A stretch of 64,000 nucleotides of DNA from Isoetes taiwanensis. Taxonomy: Eukaryota; Streptophyta; Lycopodiopsida; Isoetales; Isoetaceae. Position 1 is the first letter of the stretch, and each line of letters starts with the position of its first letter. This document shows, one piece after another, positions 1 through 12,859 of this stretch. The stretch spans positions 2,177,501 through 2,241,500 of the forward strand of contig JAJEKV010000091.1 of NCBI GenBank assembly GCA_021234155.1, in the 5' to 3' direction. A program made the translations under genes and the position numbers. A model generated the notes under the pieces. It was not told where the DNA came from. It worked only from the letters and a program-made list of their open reading frames with translations, and ran no database searches.

Positions 1-524
1 ATTTAATTAGTCTAGAAACGCATCTCTTGCTCCAAATTAGCCAACGTTCTTCAAACCCTAAAATCCCAAGATTAGGTTTTGTAGTAGCATAATCGCAGTA
101 CGTCCTCACAAGTTTGCTCTCAGCTCCCAAGCCAATTTTTCAAGTCCTAGAAGCGCTTCAATTCGTCAAATGGTACAGTGCCTCAGCCCATGTATCCCAG
201 GTAGATATCAATCTAGTTTATAGCCTTTTCCAGAAGGAACTTGATGTCCAGTCAAATTTAGCTGCAACTTCTTATTACCGTGATATCTAGAATGAGTCCC
301 ATTGAGACCTAGAGTCTAGAGTTATCCAAGTCACTTGTACTGGATCTCCAAACCAACCTTGGCTAGGATCTTAGAGCATGTCCCAAACATCATGAAGGCT
401 TTGCAAAACAAGACTCAGCTCATGCCAGACTACAGGATCATAAACTTTCTTCTTGCTTAAAAGGGCCTAGAATGTTGTAGGTTAACATTCCATCCAACCA
501 TTTGACCCTGAGCCCATAGAGTCT

Positions 525-933
525 ATGATATATGAGCGTCTGCTTTCGGAGTACAAGTCTAGAGTCACAGATGAGCAAGAGGCATTAGACAAACTTCTCG
601 AAGATAGCAAAGACCTAGTTGACGTACTGACAGATAAAGAATATAGACTGAAAGGAGTGTTTCAAGAGATGGAAGCAGAAGAACAGACATCTCTATCAAT
701 AAAATGAGCAGTGCCAGCCTATTCGCAATCTTCATCAATAGGAGGGATGGTTGTTGATCAACGGCATCAAGAATCTTCCAAGTGACAAGCCCCTGGCTGC
801 CATATCCACGAGCTTACATCAACAAGAGAACCTTGACATCTTCATCGATTTCTACATACAGGAGCTTCGAATAGAAGAGTGCAAGGCAGAAATATACATA
901 GGTAGGAGTATGTTAGATGTATGCCTACCTTAG
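525..933 (+). other. Unidentified ORF pair (copy 1)
   Basis: Two 60-codon reading frames in different phases (525-707 and 751-933). The first is rich in Glu, Asp, Lys and Leu with coiled-coil character (contains EQEALDKLLEDSKDLVDVL). The second contains DIFIDFYIQELRIEE. I do not recognise either. The surrounding sequence, with a tRNA-Met primer binding site about 4 kb upstream of the second copy, would allow a retrotransposon gag remnant, but no gag motif is visible. The frame change may be a decay product or a sequence error. Confidence 0.35.
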
Positions 934-2495
934 CTTCAAGAACCTAAGGTCAGGAGTATAATCTTATGTTAGAAGGAGAATCCATTGCGACATATCAGCG
1001 CCTACAAGTTGGAAAAACCAGGTGGCCTAATAGCTCAAGTGCAACATTAGCAAAGGAGTAGCCAAACTAGGCAACTTTAGCATTCAAGGACATGGATAAA
1101 CACACAGAAAAAATTATTGCCAATATTAGGAGAGAATTTCTATGTTCTAGATTTGTGCTATGGACATGGATGAACAACGTTAATAAAAGGGAATATGTAG
1201 TAATGGCAAAACGCATTTAAGCTTCTCAAACAAAAATTAACATAGTAGACGCAACATGAATCTAGAAGAACTAAAATCTAGCAACTATACTAAGAAATGT
1301 AGAATATAAGGGAACAATAGGTGGGGTGGAACTTAGCTACCACATAAGTCACAATAGAAGCATTGTATATGGGATCCACTAAAAGGAAAGGGCACGAGGG
1401 ACAATGGAAGAAAAAAATGTTAGGAGACAATCAACACATATACACATATGTAATTGTGTTTAAAATTTTTCTTTTTTCTTTTTTTTGGGTTGAACCCTTG
1501 GGGAGTACGGGGCAATACGGATAGAGGGCCGCGATTGAAGAATGTTGTAGCATATTCTTCATCGACGGCTGTGGACTTTTGGGATTTGAGGGACCCCTCG
1601 ATACACTTAGACGGCGTGGATTTTAGACGAGCTTGGCGGAGGGTGGGGATGTGGTCGGCAGATCTCTCGGGTCCAAGCCCGTCGTCCGCTGATGTCTGTA
1701 CCAGGGACGGATTTCGGGTAATCTGCTATGGAGTTTAGGGTTGAGAATCAAGCATTGGACAAAAGATCTCTGCAGAGCTGGATACCATACAGGTTCAGGA
1801 AAGCTTTTTGGCTCTGGGCTCTACCATAAAGGGTTTTCTTCAGGCAGGCTTCCTGGAATCCCCAAGGTTTCCTCCGAATAAACTTATGACACGGTTTCTC
1901 AGCAGTCAGACGAAATACCTAGGCAAGATGTTTTGGCGTATGGCTGAGATTTCCATTACTTTCCCAGTAAGCAAATTTGTTTCGTTTGCCATTTTCCGAT
2001 CACATTAACTGTAAAGTTCATTTTGTTATCACTCGTTTGAAAACCTGGGTATGCATTTTATTGGCCGAGATCTATGATTGGAGTTGGCTCATTTTTTTTT
2101 AAAGTTATGATGCAAATGAGGAGAACAAATAGTGTTAAAAGTTGGCACAATTCTTTGACAATGAGCTGGTGGCTTAGATCTGATATCTTCCAAATCATTG
2201 GTATAAGTACAAACGAGGATATGTGGCATTTGTAGTCTATATAGAGAGATTTCAATGTAGTTACTATGAATGATTTCTGTGTTTTGTTACTGGAAATTTA
2301 TTTTCTGTTTTTACCATGTATGTGCAATGATTTTGGAGCATACTGAACTGATTTTAGTTATATGCTGCAAAAGGAGAGCTCTACAAGGAGTTTCAGCGTT
2401 GCAAAGTATTTAGTGAGAAGCGTGCTGCAACTGTAAGACATGAGTAATTTTTAATGTATTGTATATTTATAACATTATTCTAATGCTTAACCTGT

Positions 2496-3722
2496 ATGCA
2501 CACTGCATATGGCATGAGCAAAGATTTTGGCATGAACGGATTTCGAGTTGGTTGTCTCCATACCAGAAGTAGAGATCTTTTGGATGTAAGGTTCTTTGTT
2601 TGTCTCAGAATAAGTTTTTTCAGGAACCCGCAATGGTAAACGCATTTTGTTTAACATGACAGGTCTGGCAGAATATGGGAATGTTTGCTGCTGTTTCCAA
2701 TGTCACTCAACATGCTCTTGCAGTTATGCTTGAGGATGATGAGTTCATTGATAAGTATGTGTCAGAAAATAAGAGGTTTGTACTAGCTACATTGAATCAT
2801 ATTTGTACTTTAGTGCATAGTTCGAAGTTACAAAACATCACCTCTCATTTCACGTGCCTTTTTCACCTCATTTATAATGATTCTACTTTCATGCCATTAA
2901 GACCATTATAAGGGAATGTGATTCACAAAGATCGTTATTACATTATTGCTTCTAATAGTACAAGTGTTGCAAAACAAGAGTCAAATCTTGATAGAGTTTA
3001 TATGAGACAGTCAGATCTGGCTGATATGAAGCTTTGAAATACATTGTTGGAAGTGAATAGAGCCACTTCTATGTCATGACTTTTTCTTGCTTGGAGATCC
3101 CATCCGATTGAGTCCGATGGGCCACAACAGCCGTGCCTTCTCGCATCCGTTTCTACGCTTAACCATATCATGATATGGTGGATATGTTGGTTAAGAACAA
3201 TTATAGTTTGGCCGGGACGATTGAAAACTCATACGACATCCCCGACTAGTATGCTTGAAGCATCAAAGTTGAAGTACATGCCGCATGTGTAGCCATGTTC
3301 TCGTTGGCTTGACCTTAGAAACTTGTTAGCGGAGGTAAGGCAAGGAACCTCGTGACTTTTATGGTTTAAGACTACATGATTTCTTTTTACTTTTCGTGTA
3401 ACATTTGGAGCTGAAAATTGTCTTTGGAAGGAGATAATTGATGAATGTCATATAGTACTAACCCCGTGTATTTCAAGAAAAACATTGGCTTTTACCGCAT
3501 TGTGGAAGGTTTTACTATGGATTTAAATTATAGTCGTAGTTTGCTCGATGATGACTTTTTGCGTGTGAAGCATGTCATTACGCTAACCAGGTTTGTTTCG
3601 GTATGTTATGCATCCATACCTCCGAGCATTTGAAGGTTGCTTGTTCTCGCCTTGCGTAATTTGTGGAAAAGAAAATAAGGAAAAGGAAAGCAGCTTTGTC
3701 TATCATGAATCTAGACTCCTAA
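2496..3722 (+). pseudogene. ACC-synthase-like 3' half, unit 1a
   Basis: Remnant of a PLP-dependent class I/II aminotransferase of the 1-aminocyclopropane-1-carboxylate synthase group (ethylene synthesis, or the related ACS10/12-type aminotransferases). The first exon (about 2496-2585) reads GMSKDFGMNGFRVG and so keeps the PLP-binding lysine. The second (2663-2775) contains AVSNVTQHALAVMLEDDEF. Further exon pieces near 3220-3330, 3398-3467 and to the stop at 3720-3722 match the family's C-terminal half. The CAG triplets at the later splice junctions read CGT here (for example TTTTCGTGTAAC against TTTTCAGGTAAC in unit 1b), which breaks them. No N-terminal exons are visible upstream. It is a pseudogene or partial gene, unless the CGT reads are sequencing errors. 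Confidence 0.75.
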
Positions 3723-4348
3723 CCGCAAGGTGTTTATCACAAAAAGCATGCTTGCCTTATGTGAAGGAATTGTGTACCTTCCACATCATCCGGCCTTGTA
3801 TTTCTTTAATCTTTATAGGACATATACCTCTGCCGGTTTTCTTATGACATTGTATACTTTGGTTGAGGAATAGTAGATGTCATATCATTCATGACAATGG
3901 CAACACTGATTTTTCAAGTCTGACATTTCAAAACAAGATGCTGCGAGCTTTTCATCATTTTGTCTGCTGTTTCATCTCAATCGAATATGGGTGCTGTAAG
4001 ACAGTTTTCCACATTCTTATTATTAGCATTCTAAAGGGAATCCTTGGCAGCTTACGAGGATAAAAAGGGAGGGAGAGAGATGTTTTTAAGTTAATTGTTT
4101 TTGAGACAGCTCCATTGGGTTCCTTTGTAATGTGCTCTAGTTAGAGCAACAAGATTCTCTCTTTTAGTTTCAGAATGTTTTATGAACTCCTACATACACT
4201 TGAATAATAAAATCTAAGGTCAAATTTTTGTTGCAAGATGACTATCGTATATGTTTAAAAATGTTTTGAGTTCAAATGCTCTCTTGATTTACTTCATTCA
4301 TTTACATTCTTGGTCTCTCGTGCACGCTAAATTTACCACCAGCTTCGA

Positions 4349-5593
4349 TTTTGGCATGAACGGATTTCGAGTTGGTTGTCTCCATACCAGAAGTAGTGAT
4401 CTTTTGGATGTAAGGTTCTTTGTTTGTCTCAGAATAAGTTTTTTCAGGAACCCGCAATGGTAAACGCATTTTGTTTAACATGACAGGTCTGGCAGAATAT
4501 GGGAATGTTTGCTGCTGTTTCCAATGTCACTCAACATGCTCTTGCAGTTATGCTTGAGGATGATGAGTTCATTGATAAGTATGTGTCAGAAAATAAGAGG
4601 TTTGTACTAGCTACATTGAATCATATTTGTACTTTAGTGCATAGTTCGAAGTTACAAAACATCACCTCTCATTTCACGTGCCTTTTTCACCTCATTTATA
4701 ATGATTCTACTTTCATGCCATTAAGACCATTATAAGGGAATGTGATTCACAAAGGTCGTTATTACATTATTGCTTCTAATAGTACAAGTGTTGCAAAACA
4801 AGAGTCAAATCTTGATAGAGTTTATATGAGAGACAGGAGATCTGGCTGATATGAAGCTTTGAAATACATTGTTGGAAGTGAATAGAGCCACTTCTATGTC
4901 ATGACTTTTTCTTGCTTGGAGATCCCATCCGATTGAGTCCGATGGGCCACAACAAACAGGCCTTCTCGCATCATCCGTTCTCACGCTTAACCATATCATG
5001 ATATGGTGGATATGTTGGTTAAGAACAATTATAGTTTGGCTAGGGACGATTGAAAACTCATACAACATCCCCGACTAGTATGCTTGAAGCATCAAAGTTG
5101 AAGTACATGACTAGTATGCTTGAAGCATCAAAGTTGAAGTACATGCCCGCATGTGTAGCCATGTTCTCGTTGGCTTGACCTTAGAAACTTGTTAGCAGAG
5201 GTAAGGCAAGGAACCTCGTGACTTTTTATGGTTTAAGACTACATGATTTCTTTTTTACTTTTCAGGTAACATTTGGAGCTGAAAATTGTCTTTGGAAGGA
5301 GATAATTGATGAATGTCATATAGTACTAACCCCAGGTATTTCTGAAGAAAAACATTGGCTTTTCTTGCATTGTGGAAGGTTTTACTATGGATTTAAATTA
5401 TAGTCAGTAGTTTGCTCGATGATGACTTTTTGCGTGAAGCATGTCATTACGCTGTAACTGTGTTTGTTTCGGCATGTTATGCATCCATACCTCCGTGCAG
5501 CATTTGAAGGTTGCTTGTTCTCGTCTTGCAGAATTTGTGGAAAAGAAAATAAGGAAGGAAAGCAGCTTGTCTATCATGAATCTAGACTCCTAA
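4349..5593 (+). pseudogene. ACC-synthase-like 3' half, unit 1b
   Basis: Tandem partner of unit 1a, about 1.82 kb downstream. It starts inside the PLP-lysine exon: the lysine of SKDFG is replaced (SFDFG), because the upstream sequence here is unrelated to unit 1a. The exon with AVSNVTQHALAVMLEDDEF is intact. Two later junctions keep CAG (before GTAACATTTGG and at CCCCAG/GTATTTC). The exon encoding TSMLEASKLKYMPAC carries a 36 bp in-frame tandem duplication (5073-5144). The terminal stop is at 5591-5593. The loss of the cofactor lysine and the missing 5' exons argue for a pseudogene. Confidence 0.75.
5073..5144 (+). repeat. 36 bp in-frame tandem duplication, unit 1b
   Basis: Two 36 bp units (5073-5108 and 5109-5144) repeat the codons for TSMLEASKLKYM inside the ACC-synthase-like exon. 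The same duplication is at 26956-27027 in unit 2b and is absent from units 1a and 2a. It therefore predates the large duplication but postdates the tandem a/b duplication. Confidence 0.9.
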
Positions 5594-5617
5594 CCGCAAG
5601 GTGTTTACTGTACAAAA

Positions 5618-7061
5618 GCATCAATGGGTTGCCCATTGGAAGACCCATTGATGCATCCACAACTGGGCATCATTATAATCATCTATGCCCATTAAGAAAT
5701 GTTGGGTTCACATAATGCACAAGATGTTTATTGCAAAGTCCCATACTTTGCCATAATCAATTGTTTGACTTATTTAACTTACTTGATAGTGTAAAACTTT
5801 CATACCCATGCTTCTAACCCATCCAAATATATTCTTGCTATTGCAATGACATAACAAAACTACCTAGAAAATGCATTGAAGTATCTTACAATGCCTATTT
5901 ATCAAATGCCACAAGTAAAGACTACAATGGAATCACTTTACCCTTTACATTACATTGGTTTTGATCTTTTGGTCTTCTAATCTTGTATTCCACCTTAAGC
6001 TCACAACTTACACAGTTAGAACACATAGATTATTCGTGCAGAGGTAATGATATCATGGAAAAGCAAACAGTCAAATGCAAAACAATATTTTAGGCAAATA
6101 CTTTGGTTTTCATGAGTTTAAAGACAGAAAACAAAATGCATATTGGTTCTCTCTTTAGGCATAATAATGTGCTCAAACATGCCACGCGGGCTCTAACATG
6201 CCACCTATGTTCGAACTTGCCAAGGTGGCTACAAAACCAGGGGGAACTTTCAAAAAGTCTAAAGGAATCTTTATAGAATCTTCAAAAATCTAAGGCAATC
6301 TGGAGAACCTTAGGGATTCTTACGAGATTCCAAAGAAATTGTATAAGGATCGTAAATGATTATAACATCTTAGAGAACTTAGGAAAATGTTCATATATAT
6401 ACTTTGACTTCAGTTTAAGTTTAGATTGTCTTTTTTATCACATGAGATAACAATGTCGGTTGTTCATATTGGATGTTACAACAAATTACGTTAAAAAGAA
6501 ACGGGCTCGCTCAACATCATCAGACCTTTCCCTTTCAACAATATAGCAAATCTTGCCTTTCAACAGTATCTGCATGTCGATCCCTTTCTTGGAGACGAAT
6601 TTCACCAGCCTCCGGGATCTTCCTTGAAGCTTTAGCCTTCATTTATTCAACCTATCAGGCTAAGTATCACCCACAAATCTTTTGCCCTGTCGTTCTTTAG
6701 CAAGAGCTTCAACATTTCTAGTGTTGTCCTCCCTATGAGTTGTTTCTTGGTCCTATTGATATATGTGCCTATGCCACTCTCAACTGGCATAGACTCGTGT
6801 CAACATCCAACATTTGATCATCCAATGCCCAAAGATCACAAAGGGTTTAGGTTTATTTCCTCACAACATTTTTGTTCTAGACAAAATGTGGTGGTTTCTA
6901 AGAGTGTCTGGCTTGAAGAGCAGGCCCAAAATGCTTGAAATTGGCCCCCAGAAGGGAGCTTGAGAACTCGAACTCGTAGAGGAGGCATTGATTACAACTC
7001 AAATTACAATTTGCTATTTTGACATGTCTAATAGAATGAAATGAGATCTTTAATAGAATTA
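5618..7061. mobile_element. Foldback element, truncated copy
   Basis: Left arm (from 5618) and interior of the same element as at 27499-29339, as part of duplication copy 1. The match breaks at 7061, so the right arm is missing. Confidence 0.7.
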
Positions 7062-7214
7062 TCCTTTTTTCCGTCTCTGGAGAAAATTCTACATAGGGAG
7101 GTGAAATGGTTTGGGGAGAGGTCCAGCATCCAGCAGTGTTATATTGGAGTTTAAGATCCCACCAACGCATGCCTTTGTGGCGGGATAAAGAGCTAAGGCT
7201 AGGGCTAACTACCC

Positions 7215-7385
7215 GACCCTGACCCCGCGTCTCAGACATCATATTCCTGACCCATAGACATACTCCTACTGGAAAGAGTTGCAGCATCTCATGGTAGGCT
7301 GCCCCGCTTGACCCTGACCACGCGTCTCGGACATCATATTTCTGACCCATAGACATACTCCTGCTGGAAAGGGTCACAGCATTGG
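7215..7385 (+). repeat. Direct repeat, 95 bp spacing
   Basis: Two diverged units of about 76 bp begin at 7215 and 7310 with GACCCTGACC, each containing ATCATATT and GACCCATAGACATACTCC. The longer minus-strand reading frame across them is a by-product of the repeat. No gene recognised. Confidence 0.8.
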
Positions 7386-8460
7386 CAGAAACAAGGAGGG
7401 AATATATTAACTCAAAACGCACTAACCAGTGGTGCTCCACGCTCTGAGGATGAACACAACCCAGATGTAGTGAGAAGGCCCATGTCCATCCGAAACGCGA
7501 TGTTATTTGCTGATGGCGAGTTTGGCGGCGAGCGTTGCTGCAGGTTCACATGCAAGATGAGGAATCCGACATTCAGCCGGTGGCACTTCCTCACTCAGGC
7601 CGTGCCAGCCTACTTGGGAGTCCATGCTGAACTAGCTTCAGTTGGTGATATCCCGGCCATTACCTTGGCTCCTCCCCCACCTCGAGCTGATGCCGCACTC
7701 GTGGTCGGCCAAAACCTTTTGTGGTTCACGTCGGAAATATGATTTCAGAACTGGTAGATAACTGGTGTCCTTAGATGGAGTTCCCCTAAGCTTTGAGCAT
7801 TGTCGCAGAAAGGCTTATGGTCAGGTATGGACAGACTTGATCCATGCCAACTCCACAAGTTGATAAAATTATATCTACTTACTTTGACTAATCCTCTCTC
7901 ATTACTTTATAGAAGTTATCATTCTTGTATTGCACTTAAGCAGTAATTCTAGCAGAAGAGCTACGGTTACCTGTATATTTCTGTCTTCAATATGGTAAGA
8001 TGTTTATTACTCACTGGCATATGAGAAAATAAGATGCGTCCTGAAGCAATGTATCGAAACGTGAGCGATGGAAAATGATCTTGACTTTTGGATGGAACCT
8101 TATGTCTTACAATCCATGCAGCTTTCACCAGCATCATAAAACCGAGTTTGCATGTTAACTCAATGTTGGCGCACCAGAAAGCTTTTGTTTCCATCATTCC
8201 TCATAGCCTTGTTTTTCACATCCATTGTATGTGCAAAGGATTTTGGGGAGAGGAGGGGTGAACCTATTTGGCCTTCAGAGAGAGAGTGTGTCCAGAAAAC
8301 TGGACAAAGGCTCTGTCACAAAGGATGATTTAGATTTTGAACCAACGTATTGCCACATTTAGCTGTTATGACTGTGATCTAACTTCTCCTAGAGCATGCC
8401 TTTTGTCTCATTTCTCATATGTTTGCTGTGTAGGTCCTAGAAAGTTCTTACTCCGTCACA
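7386..8460. other. No recognisable gene
   Basis: A 90-codon frame at 7470-7742 (contains AITLAPPPPRADAALVV) resembles nothing I know. The rest is AT-rich without motifs. Confidence 0.4.
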
Positions 8461-9265
8461 CTATCTGGCGCTTCAGAAGTGAGGAGGTTAGGCTACAAAA
8501 TTCCAAACACCAGCAAATGCTGTCCTTGTACGATTAACCTGAAATGATTAGCATGATAGGCAATGCTTGCAAGTGCTGAAAAGAGAGTGCAGGAGATGCG
8601 TCAATCTGTTGACATACAGAAGAATGAATGCAAGAAGCTTGAGGTAGGATTACAGTCGGTTGTGTGTTTTAAAAGCACTAGACATGTAACGAATCTGCTT
8701 ACTGGACATTGTTCAAGTTGTAAATCTGTTTATTTGAACAGTGTTCAAGAGATGGCATGTGTTTGGCATCCCAAAACATTGAGTGAACACTTGGAGGCCT
8801 TAACTTGTTATAATCTTTATGCAGGAGAGGGTAAAGCTCGCTGAGGAAGAATTACTAAGAGGGCAGACAAAGCTGAAGTTTGTTCTGCTGCTTGAAATTT
8901 GAGTGCAGCCAATTTTTCTCCACATAACCAGCTGCATTTACTGGCAGGCATGCGGGACTTCAGCTGCGTTCTCTCATTCGGGGTCACAATAAGGGAGAGG
9001 GCAAAGCTAAAAGTGTGTATTCTAAAATTTGTTCGTGCAAAATACACCACAACTAATGCATCATATTTTGTAGGCCTGATTGAGAATCTGAGGGACCTTT
9101 CTGGAAGACAGCCTTTGAAGCTGAGAGCTGAGGTTGATGAATTTTCTTCCTTCCCGTTAGTGTTAGCATATATTGATTTTTTTGTCTATGCAGGTTGCAT
9201 CCATGGCAGCTGAGATGAAAAAGCAGCGGAATGCCCTTGAGAAGCATATAAACAGAATCGCAAAC
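8461..9265 (+). pseudogene. Coiled-coil protein exon remnants, family not recognised
   Basis: Several exon-like pieces share coiled-coil composition: near 8466 EEVRLQNSKHQQML; 8563-8642 SAEKRVQEMRQSVDIQ followed by GTAGGA; 8825-8880, preceded by TTTATGCAG, ERVKLAEEELL; and 9193-9265, preceded by TATGCAG, AAEMKKQRNALEKHINRI. Their order, strand and flanking splice-like sites suggest the 3' part of a gene for a long coiled-coil protein (cytoskeletal or kinetochore type would fit, but I cannot name it). In-frame stops between pieces agree with introns or decay. Confidence 0.4.
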
Positions 9266-10555
9266 TATAATATTCCAATTTGAAATCATATTTTCAGCTT
9301 TCAAATAATATGAGCTGAACCTAGGACTTCACTAAACCTAGGCGGTAATTTCATTGATTGAGGAATACCTTATGGAGGATACAGGCAAGTGTTGGAGTCT
9401 CAAATAAGAAGGCTGGATGTGTTGCAGCACCTTGTAATCCAAGGTCCTTTCAGCTGTAACCAAAATACAACATTCCTTGCAGGTCCAGTAGTGACCCAAA
9501 TTCTTTGGTTGTGCAAACAATTTTAAGCTCGACAAAGTGGCAACGGTGTACTTGTTTTATCTTTATACACGTGAACATTGAGGATGTGAGGATGAAACTA
9601 ATTCGAAGTGAGAAATGTAGGAAATCATAAGGAATTTTGGAATCCCAATGTTTTCTGCCCTTGTGAATGCAGTAATAGAATTTAACATGTAGTGATGTCA
9701 AACATTGCATGAGTATGCTTGTGATGATAACATGAGCTTTTGTAACGTTTAGTTTGTAAGACTAAACTTATTCAAGGTTATATTGCATAATCTCATTCCA
9801 CTTTGCACCGCAATAATCTCTTGAATGTCATTTGTAGATAAGATTTTTATAGCATCACACAATCTCTCCTGCACGAGGGAGTTATACTCCCTAATCTTCT
9901 CTTTTATCGCTCATCTTGTCTTTCAATCAAGACTGGATTTTATCAGCAAGAAAGAACATAGTGAATTCAAATTTTCAATTTTCCTCTGGTGGAGCTTTAG
10001 CACAATGTTATTTCAAGTTGTGTGTGTTAACTGCCTCTTCATAGAAGCAGCCGCTTTTCTAAACACACAATGTCATACGCTAATCACATAAGAAAGTATT
10101 TCTAAACACACAATGTCATACGCTAATCACATAAGAAAGTATGATCTGCTTTATTGTTTTGTTTTCTCCAATCCGTGAACTAATGCACAATATAGTCTGC
10201 ATTGCGTGTATATCTCTTGTCCTTAAGACATCCCACGCGATCATACCATGGTCTAAAAGGATGCTACTAATCTTGTATAGACAAATGCATGTGACCAAAA
10301 CATGTCAAATGCTATGGTGTAGAAACAATTTACAACCTTTTGGAAGCTATGATATAAACGTATTGCAGTTAAACCCGCAGAGGTCGCTTGGCTAAGGATA
10401 TCAGATGACAACCATGTTACACCCTATGGCAGGTAGTTGCTGTTGCTATGCAGCATCTTGGACTTGATCATTTGCAATGGGCTGGCACAATGGCTGTCCT
10501 CCAGCCGCTGCACTTGTAGACAAGAGAACGAGGGGGACAGGTCCAGTGTTGTGGA
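9266..10555. other. No recognisable gene; 43 bp tandem duplication
   Basis: Low coding content. 10056-10141 is a perfect or near-perfect tandem duplication of 43 bp beginning TTTCTAAACACAC. Short ORFs here have no recognised motifs. Confidence 0.6.
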
Positions 10556-10559
10556 TTAT

Positions 10560-12850
10560 ATATTGGCAGAGGAACAAGATCTGCATCTGATTACCCATTT
10601 TGGCATTGAAACAAATAGTCGGAACGAGAAAGTTAGACTCAGACCACGAACCCCTTTTCTTGCATGTAGATTGGCAGGCTGCCCAGGCATCCATTGCCTC
10701 AGCACCCCGTGTGCCCCAACTGCGCCTGGACTATGACCGTGCAGAGACCTATGCTCGGATGGTTGAGCATGACCTGGAGGGAATACCGCAGCTTTCCCAC
10801 ACCGCAAGATGTGGTACCGCCAGATTGACCCAGCTTGCTTCGATGGCTCTAATGACCGATGCTTTGGGAGAGGCTACTCACAGAGGCTCTTGGGAGCTAC
10901 CACCTTCCCCTGCAACCGGTGGTTTGATGACGAATGTAGGGAGTTCAAACGTTGGCTCTGATAAGTCACTGACACCACCTTGCGTCCACGTACCATCGGC
11001 CCAATGCTGCTCCTTTCGTAGGAACAAGAAAGCCAGATACCTCGTAGAACACCAGCAACAGATCTTCTATCTCCTGGATTGTCACCCCAGGACATTCTGG
11101 AGAAAGGTATTGAGCAAGCAAGCACAACCTGCAGGAAGGGCCTCCCACGCCTCGCTAATGGAAAGGCAGTAGATTTGGATGGCATGCAGGCAGAGCTTCT
11201 CAAATGTCTTGGGCCTTTGATGGTGCCTATCCTCACGGCATTATTCAATAGAGCATTGCAAGAAGGCTTCCCTCCGTAGTGGACCGTTAGTAGAGTTGTT
11301 CCCATATACAAGGTAGGCAACCCTCACTGCCCATCCAACTATCGCACAATCATGGTCAGCTCCCTCTTTGCAAAATTGTTGGCTGGCATCCTTGAGCAGT
11401 GGCCGATGATATGGGTAGAAAACACAGAGGTGCATGCTCTGACGCAGGAAGGCCTTTGGCCCAGATATTCTACCATTGACCATATTTTCATCCTGCAAAC
11501 TCTTGCTGGCAAAACTTGTACTATTATTTTGTGGATTTCGCAAAAGCTTTTGATACAGTACCCTAGACAAGTTATGGGACAGATTGAGGCAGCTAGGGAT
11601 CCTTGTCGACTTGCAAAATGCAATATACAGGTTATATGAGGCATGCTCAGGTTGCCTCGCACCATCAGGACAACCTGTCGTCAGTAGCATTGGGATGCGC
11701 CAGGGTTGCTCCCTCTCCTCGACGCTCTTTGATCTTTATATTGATCAACTGGAAGACTGGCTTGTTGAGCACGGAGGGGCAGGAGATCAACTAATGCACC
11801 ACATAATTCGGTAACTCATATATGCTGACGACGCGGACCTCTTGACCTACACCCTAGAAGATATGCAGCGCCACTGGATGCTCTAGATACTTTTTGCCAG
11901 TTCATTGGCATACGAGTTAACTTGGCCAAAACTAGAGTGTTGCTTGTTTTATCCTCCCGTCAGCCAAGGCCTCCATCCTTCACTTACCAGAGAAAAAATG
12001 TGGAGATGGCTCTGACCTACAAGTATTTGGGGATCGAAGTTTTCCACTATCACACACCGGGATATTTCCATCAAGTTGTGCACCACGCCAGGTGGAAAGC
12101 GGTGTATGCCATGCGTAACAATAGGCACAAGGTAGAGTCAGATACATGGGGTCATTAGTCACATCTGCTCGTGGCCTTGGTCTGGGTCACTCTCCTCAGA
12201 CGGGATGGAGGCGGGGGATTGATGATATCCTCGCCACTGAATGAGCCGGAACAAAAATCCAAGGTCTTCTTAACACGAAGCACTTCGGCAATGCCCCATA
12301 TCAGATCCCCGCCCGTGAGACCGGTTTCTTATTCCTTCGTGAGGGTCAGCTTAGACCGGCCATATATCATTTACTTCTAGAAAGTAGTTATTATGGGTGA
12401 TGCCCGCTTGCCCAATCTTGCTTTGGCCATAGCAATGGGTCCACAAAGACCTCAAAGCTTGCTAGAAGGACAAGCAAGCTCAATGGTTCTCACGATGGAA
12501 TGTACATGTACATAGATGCGTGCAAGTACGACAGAGAAGGACGACGCCGATTGAAGCGCACCTTGATGTTTGCTTCCTTAGCAAGCTCGCGAATGCGCAT
12601 GCTCGACGATATCAAGATGGCACACTATCTCCCAGTAAGTCAATCCCGTGCTCTTGAAGTCCATAACACTACTTGGCGCACCCATTTGCCCATGAAGAAG
12701 CATAGACTAGATGCCATTGAGGATGAATGCCATGCCCTTCAGACCTGTGCAATATTCGATCATTTCCGGGCATGGTATGCTCAATTCATTATGCTGAACA
12801 GCTGCTACATATACTGTGTGGGCTTGCTGGGATCACACCTTCATGAGATC
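10560..12850 (+). mobile_element. Non-LTR retrotransposon (LINE), decayed
   Basis: In order: end of the endonuclease domain (SDHEPLFLHVDW, about 10634); reverse transcriptase start (GKAVDLDGMQAELLK, about 11163); RVVPIYKVG and SNYRTI (about 11290-11350); a frameshifted KAFDTVPRQV-like block (about 11545); SGQPVVSSIGMRQGCSLS (about 11665); the catalytic YADDADLL (about 11821); YKYLGIEV (about 12020); and a C-terminal region with a diverged zinc-binding HALQTC motif (about 12730). At least five frame changes separate these blocks, so it cannot make a protein. The element normally copies its RNA at a nicked target by reverse transcription. Neither end is defined. Layout and C-terminus resemble the elements at 15960-18240 and 54301-54687. 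Confidence 0.88.
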
Positions 12851-12859
12851 TAATGAAAC

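Larger units (their letters stand above)
1..7061 (+). repeat. Large segmental duplication, copy 1
   Basis: Base 1 onward matches 21954 onward, and the match ends at 7061 against 28946, so about 7 kb is duplicated in direct orientation with an offset of 21.9 kb. The copy begins at or before the window edge. It carries an ORF pair (525-933), two tandem ACC-synthase-like 3' halves, and the left arm and interior of a foldback element. Long stretches are identical. The differences are small and mostly sit at CAG or CTG triplets. The copy stops inside the foldback element, before its right arm. Confidence 0.95.

Noticed and set aside
1454-1738. 94-codon ORF as a gene
   Set aside because: The copy at 23400-23730 breaks the frame and there is no recognised domain; it lies in a T-rich, low-support region.
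6898-7440. 180-codon minus ORF
   Set aside because: Spans a 95 bp direct repeat and shows no known motif; likely a chance opening over repeats.
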